From Amyloporia xantha (taxonomy: Eukaryota > Basidiomycota > Agaricomycetes > Polyporales > Adustoporiaceae): DNA of 64,000 bases. The DNA lies in NCBI GenBank assembly GCA_036971615.1, contig JAYKKR010000015.1:496001-560000 (forward strand), in the 5' to 3' direction. Numbering within the stretch: the stretch's first letter is position 1; each line of letters begins with the position of its first letter. The notes beneath the pieces were generated by a model that searched no databases, was not told the origin of the DNA, and worked only from the letters and a program-made list of their open reading frames with translations. Below, one piece after another: positions 45,947 to 57,575 of this stretch. The translations under genes were made by a program, and so were the position numbers.

Positions 45947-47450
45947 ATGTCGAGCTCCCTGTATATCCGGCGTGGTTTTGGCCACATAGCGCCTCTGAAG
46001 ACACGGACCTACGCCTCCGTCTCTACTTCCTCACCAATAAACCCTCACTCAGTAGGTCCTTACCAGGTGTTCGATCGTCACGCAAAGCGCCTCCAGAAGG
46101 ACCGTTCTGTGCTCAGAGAAGGCGGCGCACGGAGTAGGACTGTCGACTACGTTCGATATGAAGTAGCGGACCGGATGATCGAACGGTTACTGGTGCGTGA
46201 TAAGCGGAATGCAAGTTGTAGCACAATAATGACTGCTGTATTATACCCAGGATATCAAGAGGAAATTCAATACCATACTCGATGTTGGTTCTGGCCCAGG
46301 CCACTTCTCAAAGCTCCTTGAGCCACAGACGACGGACAAGATCGTACTCCTAGATTCGAGCGGTACTGATAACATTCGCCTAATCGACTGACTTGTTGAT
46401 CATGATTGTTCTAGAGAAACTGTTGAACCGAGATGCTGACTCTGAATTTGAAGGTACGCGTTACTATGATGGCCAGGCCACCTCTCACATTTGAACCTGT
46501 CTCAGTGGAAGTAGAGAGGATTCATGCAGACGAAGAGAATTTGCTTGGTGTCATCCCGCCCAACTCACAAGAAGCCATCGTCTCCTGCCTCAGCCTGCAC
46601 TGGGTCAACGATCTCCCAGGTAGTTACCAGTCTCATATTCTTTCGGTTCCATTTGCTGACAGTGCTACATCAACCATCAGGTGTCCTCGTACAAATCAAA
46701 GAAGCCCTTCAGCCAGATGGAGTATTTCTAGGTGCCCTCTTCGGGGGAGATACCTTGTTCGAACTTCGGTAAATAGGCCATTTGCGTCCAAATGCACCCG
46801 TCTGAGCAAGCACATACCTTGGCAGAACCTCCCTTCAGCTCGCAGAAATGGAACGCGAAGGCGGAATTTCCCCTCACATCTCTCCCATGACAGGTATTTA
46901 TGTGACTTGCAAACCTTGTCATCTAAGCCTGACTCTTGTGTAGACTCGCGCGACATGTCGAATCTACTGGGACGAGCAGGATTCACGCTGTTGACCGTAG
47001 ATGTGGACGAGGTCAAAGTGGCCTATCCTTCGATGTGGGAGCTTATGGATGACCTGCGAGACATGGGCGAGAGCAATGCCGTAATCGGACGGTATGTTCT
47101 AATACGTGGAACTTATCGCAGCTGATAGAACGTGTCATCAGACGTAACTACATCCACCGAGACACACTTGCGGCTGCCTCAGCCATATACAAAGGTGACT
47201 ACCGAGTCCGCCCTCGCCGTTGACTTGAAGAGCTCATGTGATTCCTAGAACTTCATGGACACGAAGATGGCACTGTCCCAGCGACCTTCCAAGTAATATA
47301 TGTTGTGAGCCTTCAAGTGCATCGCACTCTCGCAATGTCATCGTTGACCACGAACTACTATTTCTCCAGATCGGCTGGAAGCCCTCACCGAAGCAGCCAA
47401 AACCTCTGGAACGAGGCGCCGGAAAGACAAACCTGAAAGAGGTGTTATGA
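45947..47450 (+). CDS. NDUFAF5: NDUFAF5-like complex I assembly methyltransferase
   Basis: Ten exons (45947-46192, 46251-46362, 46415-46453, 46506-46619, 46681-46768, 46826-46893, 46944-47091, 47142-47194, 47249-47304, 47370-47450) sum to 1,005 bases, 334 residues. The N-terminus is basic without acids ([20 protein letters not shown]), a mitochondrial presequence. [13 protein letters not shown] begins the family domain; SAM motif I is [11 protein letters not shown] (about 90-100), and the family signature [10 protein letters not shown] is at about 161-170. [14 protein letters not shown] and [15 protein letters not shown] are late methyltransferase motifs. In animals NDUFAF5 hydroxylates an arginine of NDUFS7 during complex I assembly in the matrix; that reaction is transferred by homology. 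No frame errors. It converges with TRM10 81 bp away. Confidence 0.93.
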
Positions 47451-47531
47451 TGTTTATCTACCTAGTTGAACATTTTTGTGGCACTTCACTGCGTGCAGCT
47501 CTTCCCCGTCGACCTAGTCCTTGAAGCTCTG

Positions 47532-48924
47532 TTAGCTCTCGTGAGCTTGCGGTGCGCCAAGTTCCGCATCGTTAGCAGCCCTTGTGTCTTCACCTTCACC
47601 CCTACACTTAATGTCCTCAGCTTCCTCCAGGAGTTGCTCGTCAATGACCACTTCCGCCCCTACATCCTCATCCATGTCGTCTTCGTCTTCCCCTTCACCG
47701 TCCTCGCCCACGCCTCCCTTCCCGCCCTCTTCACCTCCTTTTCCGCCCCTCCCCCTCTTCCTGCCCTCCTGGAACTTACGCCTCGGAATGACCGTCCAAA
47801 GTGCCTGCTCCCAATCGCGCGTCTCAACCCACCGGAGGAGAATGTCGACCGTCTGGTTCACCGTGAGCACCTTGCGCGTGCGTAGCTCGGAGAGGTACGT
47901 TCCGATGGGCAGGCGCGCGGAGCGGATGCCTGTGTCGCGCGATTTGTTGAGGCAGAGGTTCTGTAGGGTGAGAGCGGGAATCAATGGGCGGGTCACAGGT
48001 GGGTTGGATGCGAGGGTGAAGTTGGCAGCCATCGGAGATGAGATTCCTCGGCGAGACGAGGCGTATGATGTGATTCTGTACATACCTTGTAGCGATTGTG
48101 GTCGCAGATACCCCCAATGATATACGTCTCGTCCTCCTTCAACTCCGTCAGCTCGTCCGATGAGTCGGCAGTGAGGTATACTACGCTTTCTCTCGGGGCA
48201 GACGCGGGCTGTTTCTTGCGACCTACACGCCAAGACCCGTCTGCATTCGCGTTTTCTCGATGTTCCTCTACCGTTTCCCCGGATGCTGTCTCCTCGGGTG
48301 CTGTCTCCTCCATCTCTGCACCGTCCCATAGCCGCTCATACCCCTCCGTCCACCACTCTGCGCCGATCCACCGCTTGTACGCCGCATCGCTCATCGCCTC
48401 CAAACGCGTCAAAGTACGCCCATTCAGCGACGTAAACAGCAGAGACGCGAACGGCCTCTCCGCCCGCCTATTCGCGCTGTAGGTATACGCCAGCTGCGAC
48501 GTGAGGGACTTGACCTCCTAACGCGCGTCTTCAGAGCCCGTACGGGTGCAATCGTCGCCTCTCCACTCACATTCTCGGTCATCATGTCGTCGAACCCGAG
48601 GTCGACGACGACCCTCGCGCCAAACATCTTCTTGGGCCCGTCGCCCGTCCTCCTCTTCTTCGCCGCCCTGCCCTGCTCGTCCGTCTCGTCCAGCTCGCCC
48701 GCGGCCCTCTTCTCGGCGAGGATGCGTTTCTTCTCCTTCTTGCGTTCCTTCTCTGCCGCGCGCCGCTCCTTCTTGTGCTCCGCTATCCGCGCCGCTTTTG
48801 CCAATTTCTTCTGAGCCTTTTTGGATAAAGGCTGGCTGGCCGGATCTGCGTCGGGCGAGTGTGACGACTCTCCTGGGGCCGTTTCGGGTTGTATAGGCTG
48901 GTCCATTACTGCTGCAGAGTCCAT
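47532..48924 (-). CDS. TRM10: tRNA (guanine-N1)-methyltransferase, TRM10 family
   Basis: Three exons (48571-48924, 48086-48517, 47532-47960) sum to 1,215 bases, 404 residues. Residues 34-75 form a Lys/Glu-rich helix typical of TRM10 N-termini. The SPOUT methyltransferase domain begins at FGARVVVDLGFDDMM (101-115) and includes VKSLTSQLAYTYSANRRA, VVYLTADSSDELTEL, YIIGGICDHNRYK and the knot region LCLNKSRDTGIRSARLPIG to VDILLRW. The enzyme methylates N1 of G9 in tRNA using SAM, in nucleus or cytosol. The C-terminal tail is basic then strongly acidic. An insertion of about 60 residues between the start of the domain and YLTADSS is longer than usual, as judged from memory. It diverges from the thioesterase gene across 118 bp. 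Confidence 0.94.
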
Positions 48925-49042
48925 TGTGCGATGGTAAGGAAGCAACAGCGATAGTCATAAATAAATATTCGTTGTGATCTGGGAAATTGATCGAGGCACT
49001 ATCGTGCGATCGGACCGGCAGATCGCTGATGGTGACGTTCAT
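48925..49042. promoter_or_regulatory. Divergent promoter of TRM10 and the thioesterase gene, 118 bp
   Basis: Very short space between two start codons (48924 minus, 49043 plus). If the thioesterase starts at the second ATG (49172) the interval is 247 bp. It contains ATAAATAAATATT near 48956-48968, a possible TATA-like element. Confidence 0.5.
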
Positions 49043-50161
49043 ATGTTCCCCGCGTCCCTCAAGCTCTCATCGGCTCTCTTCGCCCTCTTGGCTCTGTACT
49101 ACTACTACCACTTTAAATCCACTCCTCTCACACAGCACACGACCCCCACCAACTCGCCGATACAAACAGACATGGCAGCGCTGCAGTCGTTAAAGTTCCT
49201 TACCGTCAACCCCCGCACAAAGCACTCCGCGACAGTCATATTCATTCACGTTCGTCATGGTAACCGTCTAAAGTCCTCCGTACGCCTCCTAATTCCCTCC
49301 CTCAGGGCCTTGGCGACTCGGGACTTGGCTGGAAGCCTGTTGCAGACATGTTCAGCGCAGACCCATTATTGGGTCACATTAAATGGGTCCTCCCCCACGC
49401 GTAAGTGCATACTTTGTCGCAATCTGCGTCTCTGCGCAACTCGCAAGGTTGATGATGAACAACATTAATTCACTTTCCAAGCCCCAACATGCCAGTCTCA
49501 GCGAACAATGGCATGGTGATGCCCTCCTGGTGCGTTGCTTTGTCCCCTTTCAGAAACGGCGGGATGTTCACGAATTGCGCCTGTGCCGCGCAGGTTCGAT
49601 ATTTTCAACTTTGAATGGAGAGGGCCAGAGGACGAGCCCGGCATGCTCCGCTCTGTGGCCGCCTTCAACAAGCTGGTCGATGCAGAGGTGAACGCGGGTA
49701 TCCCCACGGAGCGCATCCTCGTCGGCGGATTCAGCCAAGGCGGCGCCCTCAGCCTCCTCACAGCTCTCACCTCCGAGCGGAAACTCGGCGGCTTGGCAGT
49801 CCTGAGTGCATGGCTCCCTATGGCCTCGAAAATGAAAGCAGTAAGCAACCGTCCCGTTCATCTGCGGTAGACGAGCACTTATCGGATCCGCCGTTGGAAC
49901 ACAAAGATGGCCACCCCCGTCAACAAGGCGACGCCAATCTTTTGGGCACACGGCGAAGACGACCCGCTCATAGATTTCACCTTCGGTCTCCGCTCGGTCG
50001 AGTTTCTAAAGCAAGAGCTCGGTATCGCGACCGCGGAGGCGGACGCGCCGCAGAAGGGCGGGCTCACGTTCTTCTCGTACGAGGACCTCCCACATTCGAC
50101 CAGCACCGAGGAGCTCCGGGACCTGAAGGAGTGGCTGAAGAAGGTGCTTCCGGACGCATGA
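49043..50161 (+). CDS. APT1: Acyl-protein thioesterase 1-like serine hydrolase
   Basis: Five exons (49043-49249, 49306-49400, 49482-49529, 49594-49840, 49907-50161) sum to 852 bases, 283 residues, in frame. The alpha/beta hydrolase shows the oxyanion region HGLGDSGLGW, NMPVSANNGMVMPSW, the nucleophile in GFSQGG (Ser about 164), Asp in GEDDPLIDF and His in LPHSTST: a complete catalytic triad. Family members remove palmitate from proteins and hydrolyse lysophospholipids. From the first ATG there is a 43-residue extension with a hydrophobic run (SSALFALLALYYYYHF) that could anchor the enzyme in a membrane. From the second ATG (49172) a standard 240-residue soluble form results. Which is used cannot be told here. 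Confidence 0.93.
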
Positions 50162-51491
50162 GGGCGGGCTGAGGGCAGAAGACGGGAAGTGGTAATGCAT
50201 GACATGGAAATGACAAAGAATGATACACGGTACTGATAATACGAATGTATAACTAATAAGTGCTAGAATACCAAATGGCGCCATACACGTAGTTGACGAG
50301 CGGCAGCGCTAAGTCGCCTGTTGCGAACGATGCGCACATCTTTTCTTCAAGAAATTCTACGAATACCACTAACCCCATACTATCAAGTGGGTGCTGGAAA
50401 AGCGATGCGCACCTTGTCATCCTGGAAGCTGCATTGTGCCTGATCAAAGGGCAGCCGCTCATCGCAATTTTTAAATGTCGAAAGTCGTCATATTTGCTTC
50501 TGAGTCCGACCATGAATCTATCTTGCGTACAATAATTTGCCAAACAGTACCTCTGACGCTCTGACTTTGAGTTGCTCATCCGTCCTGCGGAGCAACGTCT
50601 ACATCTGAACATCTTTTCGTTATATGTTAGAGAATAATCATCAGGTGCGCATCAATATGTCAACGTCCGCAGACGGTACTCTCTCCCTGGGGAAGCATGA
50701 CCAAATTTGACGGTACTTCAGTGCTCATTTCACAGGTATACAACACGAGGAAAACATTGAGAAAACTCTCATTGACAGAACACGGAAAACGGGCAAGGTG
50801 CATCAGGACGATATTCGATGCAGAGGTAATCTACGACAGCCCCAGAATTGGGATACTGGCCACTCGAGCTCAGCATCAGGGGCCGTTATCAGACTTCATG
50901 GGAATGCACACCGTCCAATAACCTGCATAAAACTAGTTCAATCACGTAGTCCATGGCGAAGCACGGACGACTGTTAGTGTAATGAGCAGCCCAAGATTGT
51001 CCGTCACCCACAATACGCGATCGTGTGACTTTTATTTCTCCCAGAAAAACGTAGTGGCCGCGATGGCATAGGGTGGCATCTGATTTCACATACTCCCTAC
51101 CTGAGACGCGCTACTAGATTTCATGGTACAAAGCGCTTTGTGCAGACCACATATTGGCGCAACGGACAGTGAGAGTAAGTATATTCATGACACCCAGAAA
51201 ACAATTAGAATATTCGTCAGACGTTCGCGGGCCTCGTGTTCCGGGGTATAATGACAGCAAGCATCTCAGTCTCGATCGTACAGTAGCCGAGCTCGATCTC
51301 GGTCAATTCGAGGAGCATCAACTTGCCATCAAGAAGGTCGCCGGTCAATGCAGATTAGTCGCCGGAATGGAGTGAGAACGGCAGCAGTGCCGATGGGAGC
51401 GAGAGTGAGGAATGAGACAGAGATGGAGAAACCCAGAGAGATCAGAATCACAAGAAAAACATAGGAGATGCCTGCCAAAGATCGGGTATCA
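50162..51491. other. Gene-free region of 1.3 kb
   Basis: Both strands carry only short open frames without recognisable domains; the largest (50253-50612 minus, 119 codons) shows no family features. It lies between convergent genes and may contain old repeat sequence, but no terminal repeats or target duplications were found. Confidence 0.45.
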
Positions 51492-52804
51492 TCACTTCCT
51501 CGCGCGTGTCGACCGCCGCAGACCCATGTCCACCGCACCAGCTCCATCTGTGTCTTCTACATCCTTCGCTTTCCGCTTCCTACCGGTTGAAGGTTTCTTA
51601 TCTCCCACTACCGCACTCTCCTCCTCGTCTCCTGCACTGTCCTCTAGATCTCCTGCATTGTCATCCTCATCCTCGTCCTTCCTCGCAGTCTTAGCCTTCT
51701 GGACACGCTTCGCGCTAGCGCGCGGCTTCACCTTCTTCTGTATCGCAGTAGCCTTCGCCTTACTGGGCCCAGCGACAGACTCGTCCCACCCGCCCTTCTC
51801 CGCGAGCAGCTCAATCACGCCCCACGCATTCTCCTCCACCTTCTGCACACTCAGCCTACCCCGATTCACAAGCGCCATCTCTGGTCACATACGCAGTGAG
51901 GCACACGATCAGATCTGCTCTGCCTGTGGCACCGTGTATCCGCGCTCACGTTTTATGGCATTCACGCCATCCTCCCCGATGTACACGACATCGCTTGGGG
52001 GTTCGGAGGCTGGAGCTGCGGCGATCTGGCGCAGGAGCGCGAGCGGGACAAAGTGGGCGGTGCGCGCGACGAAAATGACGTCGACCATGTACCACTTAGG
52101 ATTGGCCTTGTCTGTTTTCTATCGTGGGTTGGGCAGGTCTCAGTAGGTAGTCGATTCATGGAAATGTGCGGCCTCACGGCATCATAGTAGGGATGTGACC
52201 TGATTCAGAAGGTTCCGTGAGGAGGCATACAACGTTCACACAAGAAGCTGAACGTACGGATCCCATGCAGTGTCTCCAGAGGTCCTATCATCATCAGAGG
52301 ACTAGGAATGCGTGAGTGGCGCGACAGTGCTCACAATCGGGGTAAGCCTCCTTGGCTACCTAGAGAGGACGGTTAGAGCGCAGCCTCCAAGCAGCATATA
52401 TGGCGTACCTCAGCAAAGGCGGCGATGCCTAGGGATATACACTTTTAATCAATATGACTGGTATGAACCCGGAGTGGCATCGGACCGCGCTTACCCGGCG
52501 CCTTGCAGTTGGAATGGTAGAACAAAACCTAAGGGAGACAATGCATTCACGGCCGCAGAGTCTAGCCGGTTTGCGTACTTTATCGCCCACTTTCATCTCC
52601 TTCATGAGATTCCTCGCCTCCGCGTTCCGCACCCCCTCCCAAGGCGTCGTCTTGACCTCCTCGAAATCGTCGACGCTGAACTGCACCCGGGGCCAATTGA
52701 GGACGCCTGGAGGCACACACGGGGTGCAGACTGACCTTGACATCTTTCCCCTTGACGACACGAGAGTCCGGCTCGGCCTTCATAAGCCAGTGTTTTGGCG
52801 ACAT
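51492..52804 (-). CDS. EVE-domain (PUA-like) protein, THYN1 family
   Basis: ATG 52804 starts MSPKHWLMKAEPDSRVV, the EVE-domain signature. Short exons follow: FSVDDFEEVKTTPWEGVRN and ARNLMKEMKVGDK, then VLFYHSNCKAPG, IAAFAEVAKEAYPD, DTAWDP, and an exon with ANPKWYMVDVIFVARTAHFVP. The last exon (about 51878-51492) has MALVNRGRLSVQKVEENAW and a basic/acidic tail ending LRRSTRARK. The domain is related to YTH and PUA folds and is thought to read modified bases in RNA or DNA; the human relative is thymocyte nuclear protein 1. The Lys/Arg-rich tail (KPRASAKRVQK, GRKRKAKD) suggests nuclear targeting. At least seven exons; some junctions were read only approximately. It diverges from the Psy2 gene. 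Confidence 0.9.
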
Positions 52805-53152
52805 GGTGGAGAAGTCGAAAGTGGAGGGTCACTACGCCTGGACCTTTCGGCACGCGATCGCAACTAGCCGACCTCGTTTTGTTGCGAGTTCTGAGACGGT
52901 CAAAGCACGAGCAGAGCTCCTTTTATCCTCATCCGCGACGGCCACTGTGCACAAAGGGAGTGACGGCAAACGCGGACGGTTGATGGCGAGCCTGGCGCGT
53001 CGAGGATGAGAACGTGACGAACGCGGAGCGGCCGCAAACATCGGAAAACACGCCTTGGTCGTCAACCCTGACCACCCACCGCTTCACGATCGCACATTTT
53101 TCCTCATTTTCCTCTACATTAATTCTGCTTCCGCCGGCGGTCTCCCATTGTC
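52805..53152. promoter_or_regulatory. Divergent promoter between EVE and Psy2 genes, 348 bp
   Basis: Lies between start codons at 52804 (minus) and 53153 (plus). A T/C-rich leader (cacatttttcctcattttcctc) precedes the Psy2 ATG. No TATA box was recognised. Confidence 0.5.
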
Positions 53153-56100
53153 ATGAGCAGCGTCCATGCTGCGGCTACTGCTACAGAGACACAGACCCTG
53201 AGCCCCGCCCTGTCGTCAGGCGTGCCATCACAGCAACAAGTATCCTCCACCGATCACGCTCAAAATTCGCGCGATGTCTCGCCATCTGCAACCTCTCCAG
53301 AGCTCAACGGACGCGTCAACGGGGCAGCCAAGGTGTTGGAGGGGCAGGAGGCAGCAAGTGAGGCGGATCCGACTGGCGAGGTTGTAGGCGCTGCGGGCGA
53401 GACAGAGCATGTTGAAGTCTTGGAGCAGGAGCGGCTTATGTCCGGCGACGACTCGGGTCAGTGGGCGGAGGAGGACAGCCACGAACTGAAGCGTGTCAAG
53501 GTCTACGAGCTCATCGGCTCGCGCTGGGTCGACCAGGGCACCGCGTTTTGCTTCGGCGACTTCCAGGACAACGAGGCGCTCCTGATCGCCCGCGCCGAAG
53601 CCGACTTCAACCACATAATTCTCTCAACGACTATACGATCCAACGATGTCTATCAGCGGCAGCAAGGTGCGTGATAAGCCTATCTTGTTGCATTCAATGT
53701 AGTATTAAACCCGGCGCACAGATACTTTGATCGTGTGGACCGAGCCAGATGGAGTTGACTATGCGCTGAGTTTTCAAGACCCGGAGGGTTGTGCTGAGGT
53801 GTGGCATTTCATTCAAGAAGTTCAGCGACACATGAACGCTCGAGGTATGTGTCTTACCCTGTTCCGCGTACAAAGAGTCTCGTGCCAACTAAATTTCATT
53901 AGAAGAGGCGGGGTTGTCTTCCTCTCCCATGATTGGACCCGAACAATCCATCACCCCGTCCAGCGTCTTCCGGACTGGACAGCTGCCACACCCACAGTTG
54001 GGGATTATGGGCGAGATCGAGAGAGCTATCAAGTCGTTGGCACGGAACGCTACTTTCAAGGAGCGCATTTGTGAGTGCATTCAAACAGAGGTGAGTTTGA
54101 CTAGAGGCGATTTGTGCGACCACGGACTTGTGAGTCTCACCGGTCGTCTTGCACAGGAATACGTTAAGGGCATGATTGACGTCATGCACCAGGCTGAAGA
54201 CCTAGAGAGCATCGAGAATTTACACGCTTTGTGTTCTTGTATGCAGGCCATCCGTAAGTTTCCATACCCAGCGTTAATTTCGTATATTGAGAATGACATC
54301 TAGTCTCGTTGAACGAACCCACCCTATACGAACATATCCTCGAAGACGATTTATTCCTCGGTGTCGTCGGCATGCTCGAATGTCCGTCATGCTCTACTCT
54401 GCCTGTATGCACGCAATTCGTCTGACCACTCCGTACTTCTCAGACGATCCTGAATTCCCCGGTCATAAAGCGAACTATCGGGAGTTTCTCCACCAGACGT
54501 CGCGCTTCCACCAACCTGTCCTGTTGCGAGATGAGGCGATACAGAAGAAAGTCCATCATACCTACCGCCTCCAGTTCCTCAAAGACGTCGTGCTTGCTCG
54601 CGCTATCGACGACTCCACGTTCAACATCCTCAACTCTGCCATCATCTTCAACCAGATCGACATTATCAACTATGTCGAGAATGATCCCTCCTTCCTTCGG
54701 GAGGTAGTCGGTACTTTCATGGACGAAGACCTGATTCGCGCACTTGGACTCGAGCTACCTAAAGGCAAGGACGTACAGAAAGACTCCGACAAGATGGATG
54801 TGGATCACCCCGAAGCGAAACCTAACGGTGTACCTCACCCAGATGGGAACGACGAGAGCCCCACGCCATCTAAAGGAATTACTGAAGAGGAGCTAGCACG
54901 ACGTCGAGAGGTCATCTTTCTCGTTCAACATCTGTGTTTCATGGCCAAGAATGTGCAGCTTCCGGCTCGCATACACCTGTGCAGGACCCTTGTGGATCGT
55001 GGTATTCTCTTTGCTCTGCAATGGGCACTGGTGCAGCCCGAGACGGACGAGAATGGACGCGAGATGATCGCTGCTGCTGGCGAGATCCTCACGACGTTGC
55101 TGGACCACGACCTGAACGGGATACGCGGTCACGTGCTGAGGCAGTTGACTGCGATGGATCGAGAGAAGGCGAGCGGGAAAAAGATTGTGGAGCAGGAGAC
55201 GGTGCTAGCGTTGATGTGCAGGATCATGGTAAGGAGTCGGGACCTCGCCGTGCAGAGCCAGGTGGGAGAATCGTTGAAGGCCATATTGGAGATCCAACCA
55301 GATACTCCCGATCCGCACGTGAGTTCTGGACTGACTGCGGATGTAGATGTCAGACCTGATCATATCTTCAATCTGCAGCCGGCAGTGGGCATGAAGCAGA
55401 ATCTGCAGCGTGCTAAGGATGATCCCGGAATCGAGAAGTTCTTGGACTATTTCTACAAACAGTGCACCGATACATTGTTTAGACCCTTCGGCGACATTCC
55501 CGAATTCAAGAACCTGACCGGTGGGTTGCATCATAGATCCCCTTGGAGGTTGTCACTAACCTGTGGTCAGACACACCGCTAACGATGTCACGGGAACGGA
55601 CAAACCTATACCTCTATCTTTGTGATATGCTATCCACGTTCGCCCTGCAGCATTCATTTCGGAGCCATTTCTTTATCCTGTCGTCCAACACAACGCCCCG
55701 AGTCGCATCGCTACTCAGTGCCAGAGATAAGCACCTCAGATTAGGTCCGTATACTCTCTGCGCCGACCTGGTGGGGTCCGTTCTCACGTATGTTATTATC
55801 TCGCTGTTATGGGGGTTATAGCCGCTTTTCGCTTCTTCCGCACCTGCCTCAAACTTAACAATCACAATATCACCAAACATCTCATCAAGCACGATGTGTT
55901 TCAGCCCATCCTTGATCTTACGGTGCTGGAATCTCGACGAGATAATCTTCTCAGCGCGTCATGTCAGGAGTTCTTTGAGTTCATGCGGCAGGTTTGCGTA
56001 ATAGTGATTAATGTTTCTCGAACCAATCTGATGGTCCGGCAATGTTCTAGGAAAACATGAAGGACCTTATCAATCATTGTATGACACGGCACGAGGCCAG

Positions 56101-57043
56101 GATACGCCAGTTGGCAGAGACGCAGCTTGGAGGCCCTCGCTTCCAAAACTTTATTCGCCGCTGGGAGATGAACGTAGAGCCACCTCCAGAAGAGGAAGAG
56201 AAGATCGAGAAGTATGTGAGATCACCGTGTGGACCCTCTGATAACTCACACATCCACAGGCCTTCATTGAGCTCTCTCCGGCGCTGGGGACAGGGCCGCC
56301 TGCTTGAAGCCGAGGAGGAAGACTACTTCAATTCTGAGGACGATGTCGAAGACATCTTGCCCGTTATGAGCTCGTCGCCGCCAAGAGGCAGTCCATTGAA
56401 GAGGAAACGCCTGCGTGGCATGTCTTTGCCAGGACGGGTACCCAGATCGCAGTTTCAAGGCGTGCCGTTGCATTCACTCAGTGCGCTTGTGGCGTATGAT
56501 GACGGCGACGATCTGGGTGGCCTTGGTCGTGTCGATGAAGAGCCGTCCGCATTCTCGTCTCCTTCCATTCCGCACAGGACAGCGTCCATATCCAGTGGAT
56601 ATTTCCCGTCGGACGAGGCACCCATCAGTCCTCGCATTTCCCACAAGCAAATACCCCCGAAATCAACATCCTCTCAGCCCCCAGATGAGCAGGATGACCT
56701 CCTTGAGCAACTCTTCAAGTCTCGGCCATCTTCGCCATCGACGGGTGGCGGGAAACCTCCAGACCTCGCCGGGGCGAAGAGACGGCGAGAAGATGATGAC
56801 GATGAGTTGCTCGAGCGTCTGGCAAACAGAAGCAAGCGACCCACTGTTGCACTCAGTCCTGAGAAGGAGAACACTGATGCACCGGTGGCTGGCAAGGCAG
56901 GCCTCGCCAAGTCTGCGGAGGAGGGTCCGAAAAAGATCAAGCTCAAGTTTGGAGCAGTGGGTGCAGCCGTAGCGTCGTCGCCATCTACGTCCGCTCCGTC
57001 TGCACCTTCAAATCCTGGCTCGAAGGAAGGGGACAATGGTTAG
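53153..57043 (+). CDS. PSY2: Protein phosphatase 4 regulatory subunit 3 (Psy2/SMEK)
   Basis: ATG 53153 begins a Ser/Glu-rich extension of about 112 residues. An EVH1/PH-like domain follows (VKVYELIGSRWVDQGTAFC; IVWTEPDGVDYALSFQDPEGCAEVW), which binds short proline motifs. The SMEK armadillo region comes next (IMGEIERAIKSLARN; ENLHALCSCMQAI; HILEDDLFLGVVGMLE; FLKDVVLARAIDDSTFNILNS). The C-terminal part has acidic and disordered stretches, DDDELLERLANRSKRP, and the family end KKIKLKFG. About a dozen exons with short introns span the locus to the stop at 57041-57043. The subunit targets PP4 catalytic subunit to nuclear substrates in DNA repair and signalling. Some middle junctions (around 55530-56230) were not each verified. 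Confidence 0.93.
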
Positions 57044-57575
57044 CATATGTTGTAGACCTATCTACTGCCATGAACACCACTCTAGGCGTTATGTTGTCGC
57101 GCTCTCATGTTCATATGTACTGTATGTTCTTATAGAGTTGGCATGAATCAATCTTCTTATCCGATAGTGACTGGTGCTCTTTTGCTAAATACTGAGTAGT
57201 ATACATATCATGTAGAAGAAGACGATCAGCGCGATGAACCCCGAAGGAGACTAGCCAAACAGCATAAATGCAAGCTATGCAAGAGCGACGAGGTAAAGAA
57301 TCAATGCTAACGTATAACGTAGGAAAAGCAGACACGGTGCGCGGCGAACAAACGAAAAAGGAGACATTAGAAAAAGTAATTTTGTACGACAGGGTCAGCA
57401 TGATGAAACCCGTTGAATTGCGAATATTGTTGCTGTGAAAATGTTGCGAATGGGGATAGGAACGTCCAAAGTATCAACGGATTGTAACCAGAGTAAATAT
57501 GCACTTGACAGATGGAGAAAATTGCTCATATAGTTAGTACATGCGGTCGGACAGGGATACGCTGCCGTCGGGGGC
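57044..57575. other. Convergent 3' intergenic region
   Basis: Lies between the Psy2 stop (57043) and the stop of the Whi3-like gene (57576). No coding signal; relatively AT-rich, as expected for 3' ends. Confidence 0.5.
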
